From Cyathus striatus (Eukaryota; Basidiomycota; Agaricomycetes; Agaricales; Nidulariaceae), in NCBI GenBank assembly GCA_025738555.1, contig JAOVFP010000014.1, positions 744,001-808,000 on the forward strand: a DNA stretch of 64,000 nt. The letters run 5' to 3'. Under the pieces are notes generated by a model that was not told where the DNA came from, did not search any database, and saw nothing but the letters and a program-made list of their open reading frames with translations. A program made the position numbers and the translations under genes. Positions 22,241-34,500 of the stretch are shown one piece after another. Position 1 is the stretch's first letter. Every line of letters starts with the position of its first letter.

Positions 22241-22708
22241 TGTTGAATTACACAAATGCCCTCGAGTTCCAATCCACTCTGTCCAGCTTTTCATTAGACT
22301 GCGCCTGCTTGCATTCATTCAGCAGCCACCAAGATCATATGCTCATTGCACAGTAAGATAATATACTGTATATATAATGTATCATTTCTGTTTCACTATG
22401 CTGCCCTCTCTCTTGTACTAATACTTACTCATGTTACACTGCTACTGCACTGTACAGTGTGCTCTTGGTCACAAGCTTTCCCTCTTATGTAGCTTACTTC
22501 TTTATCTTGGAGTAAAGAACTCATTGTGTATATATACCTTGTACTTTAGATTGTACACCTCAGCTGTTGTTCTTGATGCTGAAGTGAGTTCTCATTTACT
22601 TGTACATACTGTACTATTACTTACAAATACCTAGTGATCTACTCTAGGTACTTATCCAATATATAGCTGTTGTTCTTGATGCTGAGTGATCTACTCTAGT
22701 TTTCTACA
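22241..22708 (+). repeat. 5' LTR of the copia element (468 bp)
   Basis: Starts TGTTGAATTACACAAATGCC. It is 103 bp longer than the 3' LTR. The extra segment is bounded by two copies of AGCTGTTGTTCTTGATGCTGA starting at 22562 and 22665, exactly 103 bp apart, so the 3' LTR lost (or the 5' LTR gained) one repeat interval. It contains a TATATATA-type promoter candidate near 22525 (GTATATATACC). Confidence 0.95.
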
Positions 22709-22720
22709 GGTTATGGGCCC
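22709..22720 (+). other. Primer-binding site, initiator tRNA anticodon-arm type
   Basis: GGTTATGGGCCC directly follows the 5' LTR. It is complementary to the anticodon arm of initiator tRNA-Met (GGGCCCAUAACC, anticodon CAU) rather than to a tRNA 3' end. Drosophila copia is known to prime from a cleaved half of this tRNA; the same mechanism is inferred here. Confidence 0.75.
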
Positions 22721-22776
22721 CACCCACTGTTAACTCAAAGAAACAATTTTTACAACATGTTGAACTTACTTTTATC

Positions 22777-24036
22777 ATGTCTACCCAATCTACATCACTC
22801 TCTGACACACTCCCAGGTTCTGTGCCGAAATTGGACACAAATGGTTTAAACTGGACTGTTTTCTCGTTTCATTTCCAGGATTCTGTGGAGGTGAAAGGGT
22901 ACTGGGGTCACTTTGATGGCTCGACCCCACACCCTGTGTTGACTTGTGCACCAGCAGCTCCTGCTACTGCTGCCGCTGTTTCCAGTCCTCCTCCTGCCGA
23001 GGGTACTGAGGGTGCTGCTGCACCAAGCCAGCCTTCAGAGGGAGACACTTCTGCCACTAGTCCACCATTGGACACAGTCACACCTGGGGATATTGTTCAG
23101 TGGGACAAAGACAAGCACTCAGCAAAGTCTTTACTTACCCAGAAAATCCCTGACTCAGCTTTGATGTTGATCAAAAACAAGTTGACAGTGCAGGAGTGCT
23201 GGGAAATGATTGTCAGGGAGTATACCGACAAAGGAGCATTTGAGCAAACAGACTTACAACAGGGTTTCCTTGATTCATGTTGCCCACTGAAAGGCAATGT
23301 GAAAGAATTCTTGGATAATTTGCAGAAATGTCATATCAAGTTGCTCTTGCTAGGGGTGGACATTAGTGAAAATGATTATCATTCCACAATCATTTCAAGC
23401 TTACCTATTCATCTGTCCAAGTTTGCTTCAAGTTTGCTGGCTACTGCAAAAATGTGGGACAGACCAGTGAAGCTGGATGATTTGATTTCTGTGATCTCAG
23501 AAGAGTACTCCAGGGATTTGAGGCAGCAGATGTGTTATAAGAAAATGCAAGAGAGCAAACCAGATGTTGCACTCATGGCCACCTCAAGTGGAGGAAAAGG
23601 GTCAGAAAAGAAGGCAAGGGGCACTTGCTTTTATTGCAAGGAGACAGGCCATTGGAAATGCAATTGCCCAAAGGCTAAGAAGGAGAAGGGGCAGTCGGTG
23701 TCCTCCAAGCAAACAGCTGGATCTGTGGATGCTGCACTCAACTCTGATTCTGAACTGGAGGGTGGTTTTGCAGCATTTTTGGACAGCAATTTTGAGCTAG
23801 AGGAAATGCTGTAAGAGTCTTCAGCTTTTGCAAGTGAAGATGATGAGCCCTTGGGTAGTGACAACAGTTTCTCAGAGGTGGGCAATGAAATGGCAGTAAG
23901 TTGGGAGTCACTGGGTGAATCTGAAAGCAAGTGGGATAATATATCCCAGGAATCAGCCTCAGACTCAGAGGAAATCTCTGCCACTAATGCTGTAATCAAC
24001 AGTGTCCACAGAATCTCCATGCATGGAGATAGTTGA
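22777..24036 (+). pseudogene. copia Gag with zinc knuckle, interrupted
   Basis: ATG 22777 opens a 345-codon frame. A Ser/Pro-rich linker (SSPPPAEGTEG) lies within the N-terminal part. A central Gag region typical of the UBN2/Retrotran_gag type follows (KSLLTQKIPDSALMLIKNKL, NLQKCHIKLLLLGVDISEND). The CCHC nucleic-acid-binding knuckle CFYCKETGHWKCNC is complete. A TAA at 23812 is followed in the same frame by an acidic Ser/Glu-rich stretch to a TGA at 24034. A frameshift then separates Gag from the protease region; whether it was once programmed or is a mutation cannot be told here. Confidence 0.9.
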
Positions 24037-27000
24037 TTCCAGGTGCATGTGGCACATTTCACCATACCACAACACATTTACAAGCCTTCAAGAAATCCCC
24101 CCACGCATTTTTAAGGCTGCCAGCAAGCACAAATTCAGTGCAATAGGGCAGGGCAAGATGGTAATCAATGTACCAAATGGTGTTGATATCTTGCAGCTAC
24201 ACCTCACAGAGGTCTTATACTCTCCAGAGGTGGGGCACACCTTAATTTCAGTTGGCATGCTTGATGATGCCAGATTTGCAGTCACATTTGCTGGCAGCAA
24301 ATGTGTAATTTGTGGTGTTGACAGTGTTGTAGTAGCACAGATTCCCAAGCAAGGGAAGGGGCTGTACTGTATGGTACATGAGACAGATACAGCAAATGTA
24401 GCCAATGAGACAGTGACACTGGATAAATTCCACTGTTGCATGGGCTACATTTCTCCTGAAACTGCAAGGCACCTTGTTGAGAAAGGCTTTGTAACAGGAA
24501 TACGACTCAAAAATTTGTCCTCAGGTGATCCTTTCTTTTGTGAATCTTGTGTATATGCAAAAGTGACATGAAAATCAGTCCTGTGACAGCATGAGGGTGA
24601 CCATGCGACCATTTTTGGTGGAGAGGTCCACTCAGACCTCTGGGGACCAGCCCCTGTTGCAACTAAAGCTGGGAAGAAGTATTATATCACCTTTGTTGAT
24701 AATAAAACATGCTTGACTCACCTGTATCTCCTCAAATCCAAGGACAAGGCTTTTGAAGCCTACAGGGAGTATGAGGCCTGGGCAGACACAAATGTGAATG
24801 CCAAGATCAGGACTTTGCACTTGGATTGAGGGGGAGAGTACCTGGGGAAGGACTTCATCAGCCACCTTAAGAGCAAAGGTACACAGCAGAAATTGACTGT
24901 GCATGATACTCCTTCACAGAACAGAGTTGCAGAACATCGAAATCAGACCATTGTTGAGTGCATTCAAGCATTGTTGCATGCCAGCAGACTACTGAAATCC
25001 CTTTGGGGTGAGGTGGCACAACACATAGTGTGGTTGATGAACCACACAACAACTTGTGCACTTTCAGAGATGATGCCATACAAGGCTACTTTTAACAAGA
25101 AGCCTGACTTGCATGATGTGCAAGAGTGGGGTGAGAAAGTGTGGGTGCATGTTGAAAAGGGAAATAAGTTGGGGGGATGTGTCTGGATGGGTATTGATGA
25201 GCAATCAAAAGGCATACATGTATATTGGCCTGATACACGCACTGTTAGTGTTGAAAGGAATATCTATTTCGATAAAACAGGTGCATCAGCCAGTTGTCTC
25301 GAGGGGGAGGATTGGGAGTTTGCTATCGAGACTCCCACTGACTTACCTGCCTTGAAATCAAGCAAAACAATGCCCTCTCCAGCCTCTGATAGCACAAAAC
25401 CTGAAAATCCATCCCCTCCTGTCCCTTCTACACCAGCAAAGCCTTCCCCACCACACAGTGTCAACCCTCCCAGTGCTAATCCTCTGGATATTGTGCCTCC
25501 TGAGCTCCATGGACACCTGCATCAAACATTGAAGCTATCCACATGCATACAGGAGTTGTTGGATGGAATGGCAGTGTATATGAACCATCATAATGTGCCT
25601 ATCATACCAGTCAGTGTCCAAATGTCATGCCCTGAGCCAGAACCAGTGGCTGAACATGAGCCTATGGTGTTTGAGGGGGAGGGATCCACAGACTGAATTA
25701 TGGCAGTGGATTACATTGAAGAGTATGCAATGGCAGCCGAAATCAGCAAAGCAGAAGCACTGGAGCCTCAGCACCTCACTGAGGCGAAGTCCAGGCCAGA
25801 TTGGCCTCTCTGGGAATGAGTGATTGAGGAAGAGCTGGTGACTCTGAGGGAAAAGGGGACTTGGGAGCTCATTGATCCTCCTGAAGATGCTAATGTTGTC
25901 AGCTCGAAATGGGTCTTCAGAGCCAAGAAGGACACTGACAGAAGTGTCATATGATACAAAGCACATTTGGTTGCACAGGGGTTCTTGCAGGTTCCAGGTG
26001 TTGACTATTTCGACACATTTGCCCCAGTAGCATGACTCGTGTTGATACATGCTGTACTCGCAATAGCAGCAGCAATGGACCTAGAACTCCATCAAATCAA
26101 CATAAAGGGTGCATATCTCAATGGGAAACTTACCAAGGATGAGAAGATCTACATGCAACAACCTCCTGGCTATACAGCCCCCAATTCTTCTGGCAAGGTG
26201 TGCTTTCTGCATAAAACCCTGTATGGGTTGAAGCAGTCTGGTCATCATTGGTACCAGAGGCTCTGTGAGATCTTGGTTGATTCCATGGGATTTGAATGTT
26301 GCAAAGTCAACCAGAGTGTTTTTATAAACAAGCAGAGTGGAGGGAAAGAGCTAACAGTTGTGCTTGTGCACGTCAACAATTGCATGCTGGTGGCAACAAG
26401 TCTTTCATTGATCAACTGGTTCAAAATCCAAATTGCCAGTCATGTGGACATTACTGATTTGGGTGAACTGCATTGGTTGCTCGGAATTGAAGTCCGCCGC
26501 ATTCATGAATGTCATGCTCTCTTTCTTTCTCAATGTTCGTACATCGACTCCATCCTCCGTCATTTCAACTTGCAAGATGCAAAGTCCCTTTCCATCCCTA
26601 TGGACCTGAGTGTCCACCTTACTTCTGCTCAGTCTCTGTCTTCAACTCGTGACTTCGTGTTCATGTACAACATCCCCTACTCTGAAGCAGTAGGCTCTAT
26701 CAATTATGCCGTCTTAGGAACTTGCCCGGACCTGGCATTCCCTCTTCAAACCGTCTCTAGATTTATGTCTAGCCCTGGACCTGCCCACTGGGAAGCTGTA
26801 CAATGCATTTTGCATTACTTGAAAGGCACAAAGGACTTGTGGTTGGGTTTTGGTGGTGAATCCACAGTTTTGGCAGGGTATTCAGATGCAGATGGCAATA
26901 TGTCTGAGAATAGACATGCTATCTCAGGGTACACTTTTATTTTAAATGGTGGTGCTATTTCTTGGTCTCTAAACGACAGGAGATCATCTTGCTCTCGACT

Positions 27001-27333
27001 ACTGAAAGTGAATACATCACTGCAACACACGCCTCGAAGGAAGCCCTTTGGCTTCATTCACTTATCACTCAAATCTTCGGTTTTTATCTTGCCCCTACCA
27101 CCCTCTTTTGCGACAATCAGTCCACAATCACGCTTATGAAAGACCACCAATACCACGCATGCACGAAGCACATTGACGTGCATTATCATTTTATCCATTG
27201 GATCATCAAAGAAGGATCGATCTGTCTCGTTTATTGTCTGACTGACAACATGGTAGCTGACATATTCACGAAGGCACTACCCTCTGTGAAGGTCAAGCAT
27301 TTCGCCAGTGAACTCGGACTCGCTAGGGTTTGA
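24002..27333 (+). pseudogene. copia Pol polyprotein, multiply interrupted
   Basis: Domains in order: retropepsin (DSRCMWHISP near 24030, where the family has DSG), GAG-pre-integrase zinc region (FHCCMGYIS...CESCVYAK), integrase core (HSDLWGP at 24630; HLD-stop-GGEY at 24820; AEHRNQTIVE), RT (NIKGAYLNG near 26095; HVNN near 26370 where YVDD is expected) and RNase H (GYSDADGNMS; KALP near 27280). In-frame TGA codons at 24569, 24584, 24827, 25694, 25817, 25952 and 26033 mostly sit where the family has Arg. One base is missing near 26965, shifting the RNase H end. RT and protease active-site residues are lost, so it cannot act on its own. Confidence 0.93.
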
Positions 27334-27340
27334 GGGGGAG
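27334..27340 (+). other. Polypurine tract of the copia element
   Basis: GGGGGAG immediately 5' of the 3' LTR, directly after the Pol stop codon TGA (27331-27333). This is the expected site of plus-strand priming. Confidence 0.85.
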
Positions 27341-27705
27341 TGTTGAATTACACAAACACCCTCGAGTTCCGATCCGCTCTGTCCAGCTTTTCATTAGACC
27401 ACACCTGCTTGCATTCATTCAGCAGCCACCAAGATCATATGCTCATTGCACGGTAAGATAATATACTGTATATATAATGTATCATTTCTGTTTCACTATG
27501 CCGCCCTCTCTCTTGTACTAATACTTACTCATGTTACACTGCTACTGCACTGTACAGTGTGCTCTTGGCCACAAGCTTTCCCTCTTATGTAGCTTACTTC
27601 TTTATCTCGGAGTAAAGAACTCATTGTGTATATATACCTTGTACTTTAGATTGTACACCTCAGCCATTGTTCTCAACACTGAGTGATCTACTCTAGTTTT
27701 CTACA
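27341..27705 (+). repeat. 3' LTR of the copia element (365 bp)
   Basis: Aligned to the 5' LTR, nearly every difference is a former CpG read as TG in one copy and CA in the other (for example AATGCCC versus AACACCC; TCTTGATGCTGA versus TCTCAACACTGA). One GGTC/GGCC difference lies outside CpG context. It lacks the 103 bp interval present in the 5' LTR. Confidence 0.95.
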
Positions 27706-27770
27706 GTGCATAATACAAAACAAAGCTCTAGTTTAGAGATTCCTGAGAACGATCGCCTCACATATATCCA
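27706..27770 (-). repeat. DUS1 3' module, middle piece between copia and Plavaka
   Basis: GTGCATAATACAAAAC...GAACGATCGCCTCACATATATCCA continues the module from 22240 (compare 8986-9053), and is cut again at 27770 by the Plavaka element. It resumes at 34941. Confidence 0.88.
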
Positions 27771-28010
27771 CATCAGTAAAACACACATGTCTTTCAGTAG
27801 CTTTGACTTTCACATGTGTCTTTGACTTTCAGATTTTGTCATGGTCTTTTACTTTCTTGTCTTTTAGTGTCTTTCAGGGACTTTGACTTTGAAATGTGTC
27901 TTGGGCTTTGAGCTTCAAGTGAAGTCTTTTGCTTTGGTTAATTTTCGGTTGTACAATACACTTTTGTGTTAAAATATACTACTACTAGTAATGTAATAAG
28001 TACTACATGG

Positions 28011-31000
28011 CTAAAAAGCTATTTTGTGGCTATGGTGGTCAGCATACTTATTGACAAAATAAAGAGCAAATGCATGAAGAGAGTCACTATCTGTCATGTC
28101 ATGTGGAACAAAATTGTCTCCATAAACTGGTATCAAGTGAGTATTATGAAGAATTGTGTCAATATGAATGATGGAAGAAACTCGATGCTGGTGTACATCA
28201 AATTGTGGCTCTACCCTCCACAAACCTGTGTTCCCACAAGGAGAACTGCCATATGTTTCAAACCAGTGGACTAATGCACAGCAGTACTCCACACCATTGT
28301 ACATGAATGAAAGGAATATATGAATTTGAGCAGCATTTAAGCCTTGAAAGCCACTGTAATCTTGATCCTTTCTGACATATACACAGTCATGTCTTGGGTT
28401 TCCATGATGCCATGATGGCTTTGCATGGATTATCATACGATGCATGCCTCCAATTCCAGACAGGTCACTGGGAGCATAGAATAGGGATATTGCAGAATGG
28501 AAAACATTCACCATTGTGTGAGGGTTAACATCCGGACAATCATCCAAGTTGACTTCCATGCCCATAATATCTGCCTCTGGATACAACTGATCATAGAGGA
28601 ACCGACGCACATATTTTAAAACAAGTCCTAAACGATCCAGGGTTTTTGGATAACCAGCAACTGTGCAAATGTTAAGTATATGAATGAATAAAAATAATAA
28701 TTGACATACCTGGTCGACCTGGAAGTCTCACATCTCCTTCCAATCTAATGCCACTGTCATCTGCTTCTTCTTCATCACCATCATCAGCAGTCTTGTTATT
28801 AGGAAGGGTAGGGGGTGTCGATGTCATTGCAAGTGTTCCGGGAATGATCCCATGCGATTGGAGCTCAACACGAAAAGCACTTAGCTTGTCAAGCCTTTCA
28901 TTTGTAAGAAGCATCTGACCAAGTGCATTGTGACGATTAGATTGACGCCATGGTTCCTTGACAGCCTTAATGTGTTTGGACTCTGTAATAGATGAGCATA
29001 GTCCATTGGGTGCACCAAACTGCTGTATAAGCCAACAGTAATGGACCATTGAGTGCTGTCAGGGTAATGAAATAACACCTGAGTCACGACAGCCAGTCTC
29101 AATAAAGATTTCGCATTCACAGTGAAAATCTTTAATAATGTCATTGATTTTTCTGAGAGTTTGCTCATCAATTATGGAGCGGCGGACAAAATAGCAGAAT
29201 TCCAAGAACAAAGCAAGTGAGCGGACCATCTGATCAGGTACTAACCCAGCAATCGCAGGGAGGAAAACTTTCATCAATGCTTTGGAATCATCTCCAGTCC
29301 ACTGTTTAAATTTACGACCTTGATGAAAGTTACGCAGGCCTGGAAATGGCGGTACTAAATCGATTCTGTAATAAAACATTCAGTTTAACTATTAATAAAG
29401 GTTTTTAGTATATCAGATATATGCACTGTTTATCAATTTGGTCCAAAATTCTCTTCGCCTCTCTCTTATCATATGTGATATTGACATACTTAACAACCCA
29501 ATCAACTAAATGATCTTTAAATGTTCCTTTGATGAGTTGATGAAGAAGATCAGGAGCTAATAGCTCATGGATGTCAGCTCACGGGAAGTCAGCAGTGAAT
29601 GGCTATGTTGCATTGCATAAATTAATAATACAACAAAGTTAAGAACAATAAAACATACTATAATATCAGCAATAATACCATATCCATCCCACAAATGTTT
29701 CGTGTTACCACCCGCCCCTTCATAGTAGTCTTTAGTGATTTCAAAAGACCGAGGAAATGCATCTTCATCGTTATCAAGATTAGTCAGAAGTGCAGTACAT
29801 CTAAAGAAGCATTAGATAGTTGTATGTACATAGTGGATTTGGAGCTTACTTTGCACACCAGCCTGAGACCACACATGCCAGAAGGCATTGCTCCAGGTAA
29901 TCAGCGATATATGGACCTAAACCGTATATAACGCGATAGAAATAACCATTTCCGCAACGCGTGACTTTGGGCTTCTTCATCCAAGGTTTTAATGATTGGA
30001 GAATACATCTGAGTGATGAGTGGAAGAGTTGGCGTCGAAATTTTCGAAATTCTGCACTATTTTCATATTCCTGGTCCGCTATTTATATCTATGCTCAATA
30101 CTCTAGCATTCACATTGAAAATTATGAACTCACTCTTTGGAATAGCAAGAAAACCAATCACTGCAACTGCATTGCGGTGTGCACAACAAACATGATTTTG
30201 AACGTTTCCAAGCGAGGCATAAAGCGGGTAGTACTCATTTTGCCCTGTTGCGACTGAAACAGTAGTTTTGTCACTTCCAAGGATGACAGGTGCAAACATG
30301 GCACCATGTGTTTCAGGATCTTCGGCTATGATATCCTGTTGTGATCCAATGTCAGACAATAATAAATAATAGTATGAGTAATGACTGAATACGCACTGCT
30401 TGATCCCAAGCCCAATTACCTGATATAAAGTCACAATATTGTCGCTGATCATCCAGCCCCTTTACCCGCTTCGGTGCGAAATCCATTTCACTAGAGAGGT
30501 CAGCATTTCCTATCTGAGCTTCCATAACAGCTAGAGGATCACGAAACCAGACTTCATAAGGTTTTTTCATCCAGGAAGGAGAATCTTGATGAACTTCGCC
30601 AGCATACTGTACGGTAAATGCTTGCCATGGGATGTCTCCTTGAGGAATAGAGTCAATGGTATCATATAAATCCCCGGAACTCGAGTAGGGAGCACTGATA
30701 CCAGACTCAGGCATGTTCCGTTCATTAAACCGAGCCCAGACATCCATAATTGAGTTTATTTCGGATGCTGACATCTGTATCTTTTTGTAAATGAGCTCTG
30801 CAAGCTCGAATTCTTCAATATCTTCAAACAGATATGTTGCTGTGTCATCGTTTTGGCCATCTTCGAAATTTGAAGTTTTTGAAGGGGGAGGTGCTCCATC
30901 AGTAAGGTCATACCCATTCACATTGCAGGGCCTTGCTATAGAAAGTGAATATGAGTGAGAGGTTCTGGATTGACAGAAGAACTTCGTGACTCAGGCATAG

Positions 31001-31211
31001 TGAAATCATGCTGTATATCCCTGTCAACTATGCCCGGAAGTGCGAAATCCCCAGGATAATATTCAGGTATTGGGGAAGGTATCCGCTGATTTCTTGGGTT
31101 GAATTTGCAGGACGATCTGTGTTGAGTAAGGCCGCTGGAATTGCGACAGATCTTGTTGCATCCCGGAAATATACATATGAATTGCTGTAGCAAATGACGA
31201 GAGCGACGCAT
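28011..31211 (-). pseudogene. Plavaka-type transposase, decayed
   Basis: I chose ATG at 31211 (MRRSRHLLQQF), which precedes the N-terminal C2H2-type finger CNKICRNSSGLTQHRSSC typical of this family. Downstream are the hallmark blocks DSIPQGDIPWQAFTVQY, KPYEVWFRDPLAVMEAQIGN, SGNWAWDQA, EDPETHGAMFAPVILGSDKT (with a split by an intron ahead of DIIAEDPE), NEYYPLYASLGNVQN, FPGLRNFHQGRKFKQWTGDD and a C-terminal region ending SIIHIDTILHNTHLIPVYG. Several GT-AG introns of 50-65 bp are apparent. Lesions: a frameshift near 30950 between the finger exon and IARPCNVNGYDLTDG, and a TGA at 29059-29061 where Arg is likely. CpG-type losses such as HVCCAHRNAV are common. It would cut and paste the element if intact; here it is inferred inactive. 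Confidence 0.88.
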
Positions 31212-31507
31212 AATATCAGGGAGTATGAAGTGTTCTAATTGAGAGCTACGGGTTGCAGTACAACATATGAATAAAGTCTGAAGATAGGGGTCAGTAAAAT
31301 AACGCCAAGCAATGGAACTCCCTGAGGGGACATACCACCGCGATCCATCGGAACGAAAAGGGTAAGACAAGAGTGGCATAATGACATGATCGTACCACAT
31401 AAACAATCGGCACAAATCCCCAGCACCCCCAAGCCCCAACTTCAACTTATCCCTATTCCATCCTTAACACGGTCACTTCTCACTTCTCCTTTCATTGCCT
31501 CAGTACT

Positions 31508-34500
31508 ATGAAAACACGCCCAAGCAACAAGAATTCACATCCTGGTCTTAAAGATGCCGCAGCCTCTCGCCGCCCCTCTTCACAGGTTCAAGCTGAGCGC
31601 GAGGTCAAGGAGGCTGAAGCAGAAGACAGGCGACGAGTACAAGAAGCCGCAAGGAAAGCTGCAGCTGCAAAGCAATTAGAGTCAAGGTGCCGTCTGACAG
31701 CAGCACATACTGAGATCAACAACCCACCTGACAAGCTTAAGATTCCTCGCCAAAAGAAGCTGCCCCCAGCTACCCATTCAAAACGTAAATGATCAGTGTA
31801 TACATCCCTTTGTTGTTATAACATTCTATGCATAGAAATGGCGACCTTGGTAGTTGATGAGAATGACCATGAGGTAGTGTTGCCACGGTTCAACTCGAAA
31901 ACCGCGAACCGTACAAGTGGGACCGAAAAAAGTCGAGCCGAGTCCACAATGTTGACTTCCGGTTCTCACGACCCGACTTCCAGATGAGGTCGACGCGAAG
32001 TCGACTTAGTCGCTTTAAGTCGCACAAAAGTCTAGTATATCAGCTTTCCGGCGCAGCCTGCCCCGTACGGCGGCATGTTTTGCGTATCAAGTCAATATAG
32101 CGCACATTTTAATTGAGGGATAATTTCTACACAATCTTAGCTTTAATTATGGTGTTTTACGAATATTGTGCCATGAATCATATCTTTACTTTAGTAACTT
32201 GCTGGTAGGCGCCCACCACCAAGTGTACACACGCAATGTCAGCCCTGTGCGATAAGCGCTTATATTCCTTCAACTTTCTCCGCAACAGTTGTGACTTTAA
32301 AGATGAACCATATCACAAAAATTATTGTAAGTTTCTGCATATGTGTATAAAATAGGATATATCATTTATATTTTTTTTCAGAGTGAATTTTACTAGTAAA
32401 TGTCTCAATAACACCTGATTTACATGTAAGTCGATGACTTAGTCGCAGGTCAAGCCGAGTGCATGACTCAGGCACAACTCGACTCGACCCTTCCGCTGTC
32501 AACTCCAGAAAACCGGTAAAAGTCAAACCAAGTGGAGTGGAGTCGAACCGTGGCAACACTACCATGAGGAAGCTGAATTCCAGCGGTTGCCTAGAGCTGT
32601 ATCAACAGGACGTTCCGGTACACAGACAGGTATGACTTTGAATCTTCACGGTTGTGTGCATCTTAACCTATAGTAAGTATATGCACATGCAAAGAACCTG
32701 TTCAAGAGTTTCAGAACGAAGACCAAGACCAGGCTAGTAATATCGATTATGAGCCGTTAGATATTCCGGGCATTGGTAGGTCAAATACTCTTACCTTGAA
32801 ATTGTTAACTTTACCTTTGGACAGATGTAGACAACATCAGTGACTATGCCAGCGAACCAGCTCCTTCGGAGTCTGAGTATGGGCCAGATGAAGATGACGA
32901 GCTAGAGAATGATGAGCCAGATACACACTTTGATGGTAAGCGACCAAAGGTGAAGGCAGGGATGCAGTATCGGAAGGAGGTCCGACAGCTCATGGGAACG
33001 ATCAACGATGACAATGTTCCAAATGCGGAAGTTGAAGATGTTGGCCGAAAGCGGGCATTATCCTCGTCCACAACGTTCGTTTCATCCGACTTTACTGCAT
33101 ACTCTCTCTTTCTGCTCTAACAATCCCCCACTCGGCAGCTCATCTACTGCAAAGAAATTGAAGAAGATCCCACTCCCGCCATCTGGCCTTCTCAAAGAAT
33201 GGGAGAAACACCGCTTTACACATCCAGCACAGGTCTCCTCCCGTGGTAGTAGTACCCGTACTTCAACTGCTGCACTGTCCAACGAAGAGGACGAGATTGT
33301 AAAGCCTGGCGGAATTCCCTCGGATGACGATCAAGATGATGGATGGCACCTTTCGGATACGAGAACAGGCGTTGCGTATGGTGAACAAGTGCGTTTCTGT
33401 TTGATTTCCTTTTCGTATCTATTCTCTTAATATTGTCGCAGGCAACAGCTCTTAAGATTATGCCGTTACGTTCCACGCAGCCAGTACGTAGGCCCCGTGC
33501 CCCCAGGCCTACTCACAGCAGATTACCCCCCGGTACCGATGTTCTATTCAAGACAGACATCATGCCTCGCATATACGATCACGTGGGTTCTGCAGAGCCC
33601 TGGGAGCCACTCGCACAAGCTGCAGCTGCGAGCATTTGGAACCGTATCGTTGGAGACCATCCTATCAGCCCGAGTGGAAGGAACGGAGACAGTGATCTCT
33701 TCAAGTTTGTTTACAAACTAGTATGTGCTCGATTTCTCATTGTTCATATTCTGATCTGTGTCCACAGATGTGTCGTGATGTTAATACGAACTGGCTTCAC
33801 GGATTTGCCACTGCGAGTATGAAGGCCATCGAAGACGAGCTGGAGGAGCGTGAGCTTGCAACCAAATCTGAGCGAGCAAGTTTTGTTCGAGCTATGATTG
33901 GAGACACGGGTGAGCTACGAAAGAGGGAGCGCCCCTTTTTATGGCTTAGTGCCTACAGCGATTCAGCGTCAGAAGGGAACCGAGTACGTTACTTATATCT
34001 TTAACTTCTTTATTGAGTCGCACTGAGTCTATCCTGCATAGGGTATCTTTCGCGGAAAGTTGGTTACAAGAACATTGGCTCATCATATGGCCCTCACGAC
34101 CGCTCACTATTCCCCTGACTTCGAGTTCAATTTAGAGCCCAAGACTGCTCTCATCATGTCGATTCAAGCCGTGAGTACAGATACTTACATTATTCTATTT
34201 ATGTCTCAGCACATTTGAACAGGTTCATCGTGCCTTAATATACAACCTCACTGGCGAGGTCAACGTTCCCACTGGCGTTGGGGGAAACTTCTCAAAAGCA
34301 AACTGGGCCGACTATGATGCTATCAACCCGACAACAAAGAAGCCGACACTTTATATTCAACATTCACTTTGGGATGACAAGATAGACAACCTATCACACC
34401 GCTACTGGATGCAGATACTCGAGGATACCACATCTTACTATGGAAAAAAGAAGGGTAAGGGCACCAAGACAGCCGTCCGCAACAACGATGTGATCGACAT

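Larger units (their letters stand above)
22241..27705 (+). mobile_element. Ty1/copia LTR retrotransposon (5465 bp), inactivated
   Basis: Complete structure: 5' LTR 22241-22708, primer-binding site, gag, pol in copia order (protease, integrase, RT, RNase H), polypurine tract, 3' LTR 27341-27705. Both LTRs start TGTTGA and end CTACA. The target duplication reads GTGTG on the left and GTGCA on the right; paralogous empty sites (8985, 35290) read GTGCG, so each copy lost the CpG on a different strand. It inserted into the DUS1 3' module of the second cassette. Confidence 0.95.
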
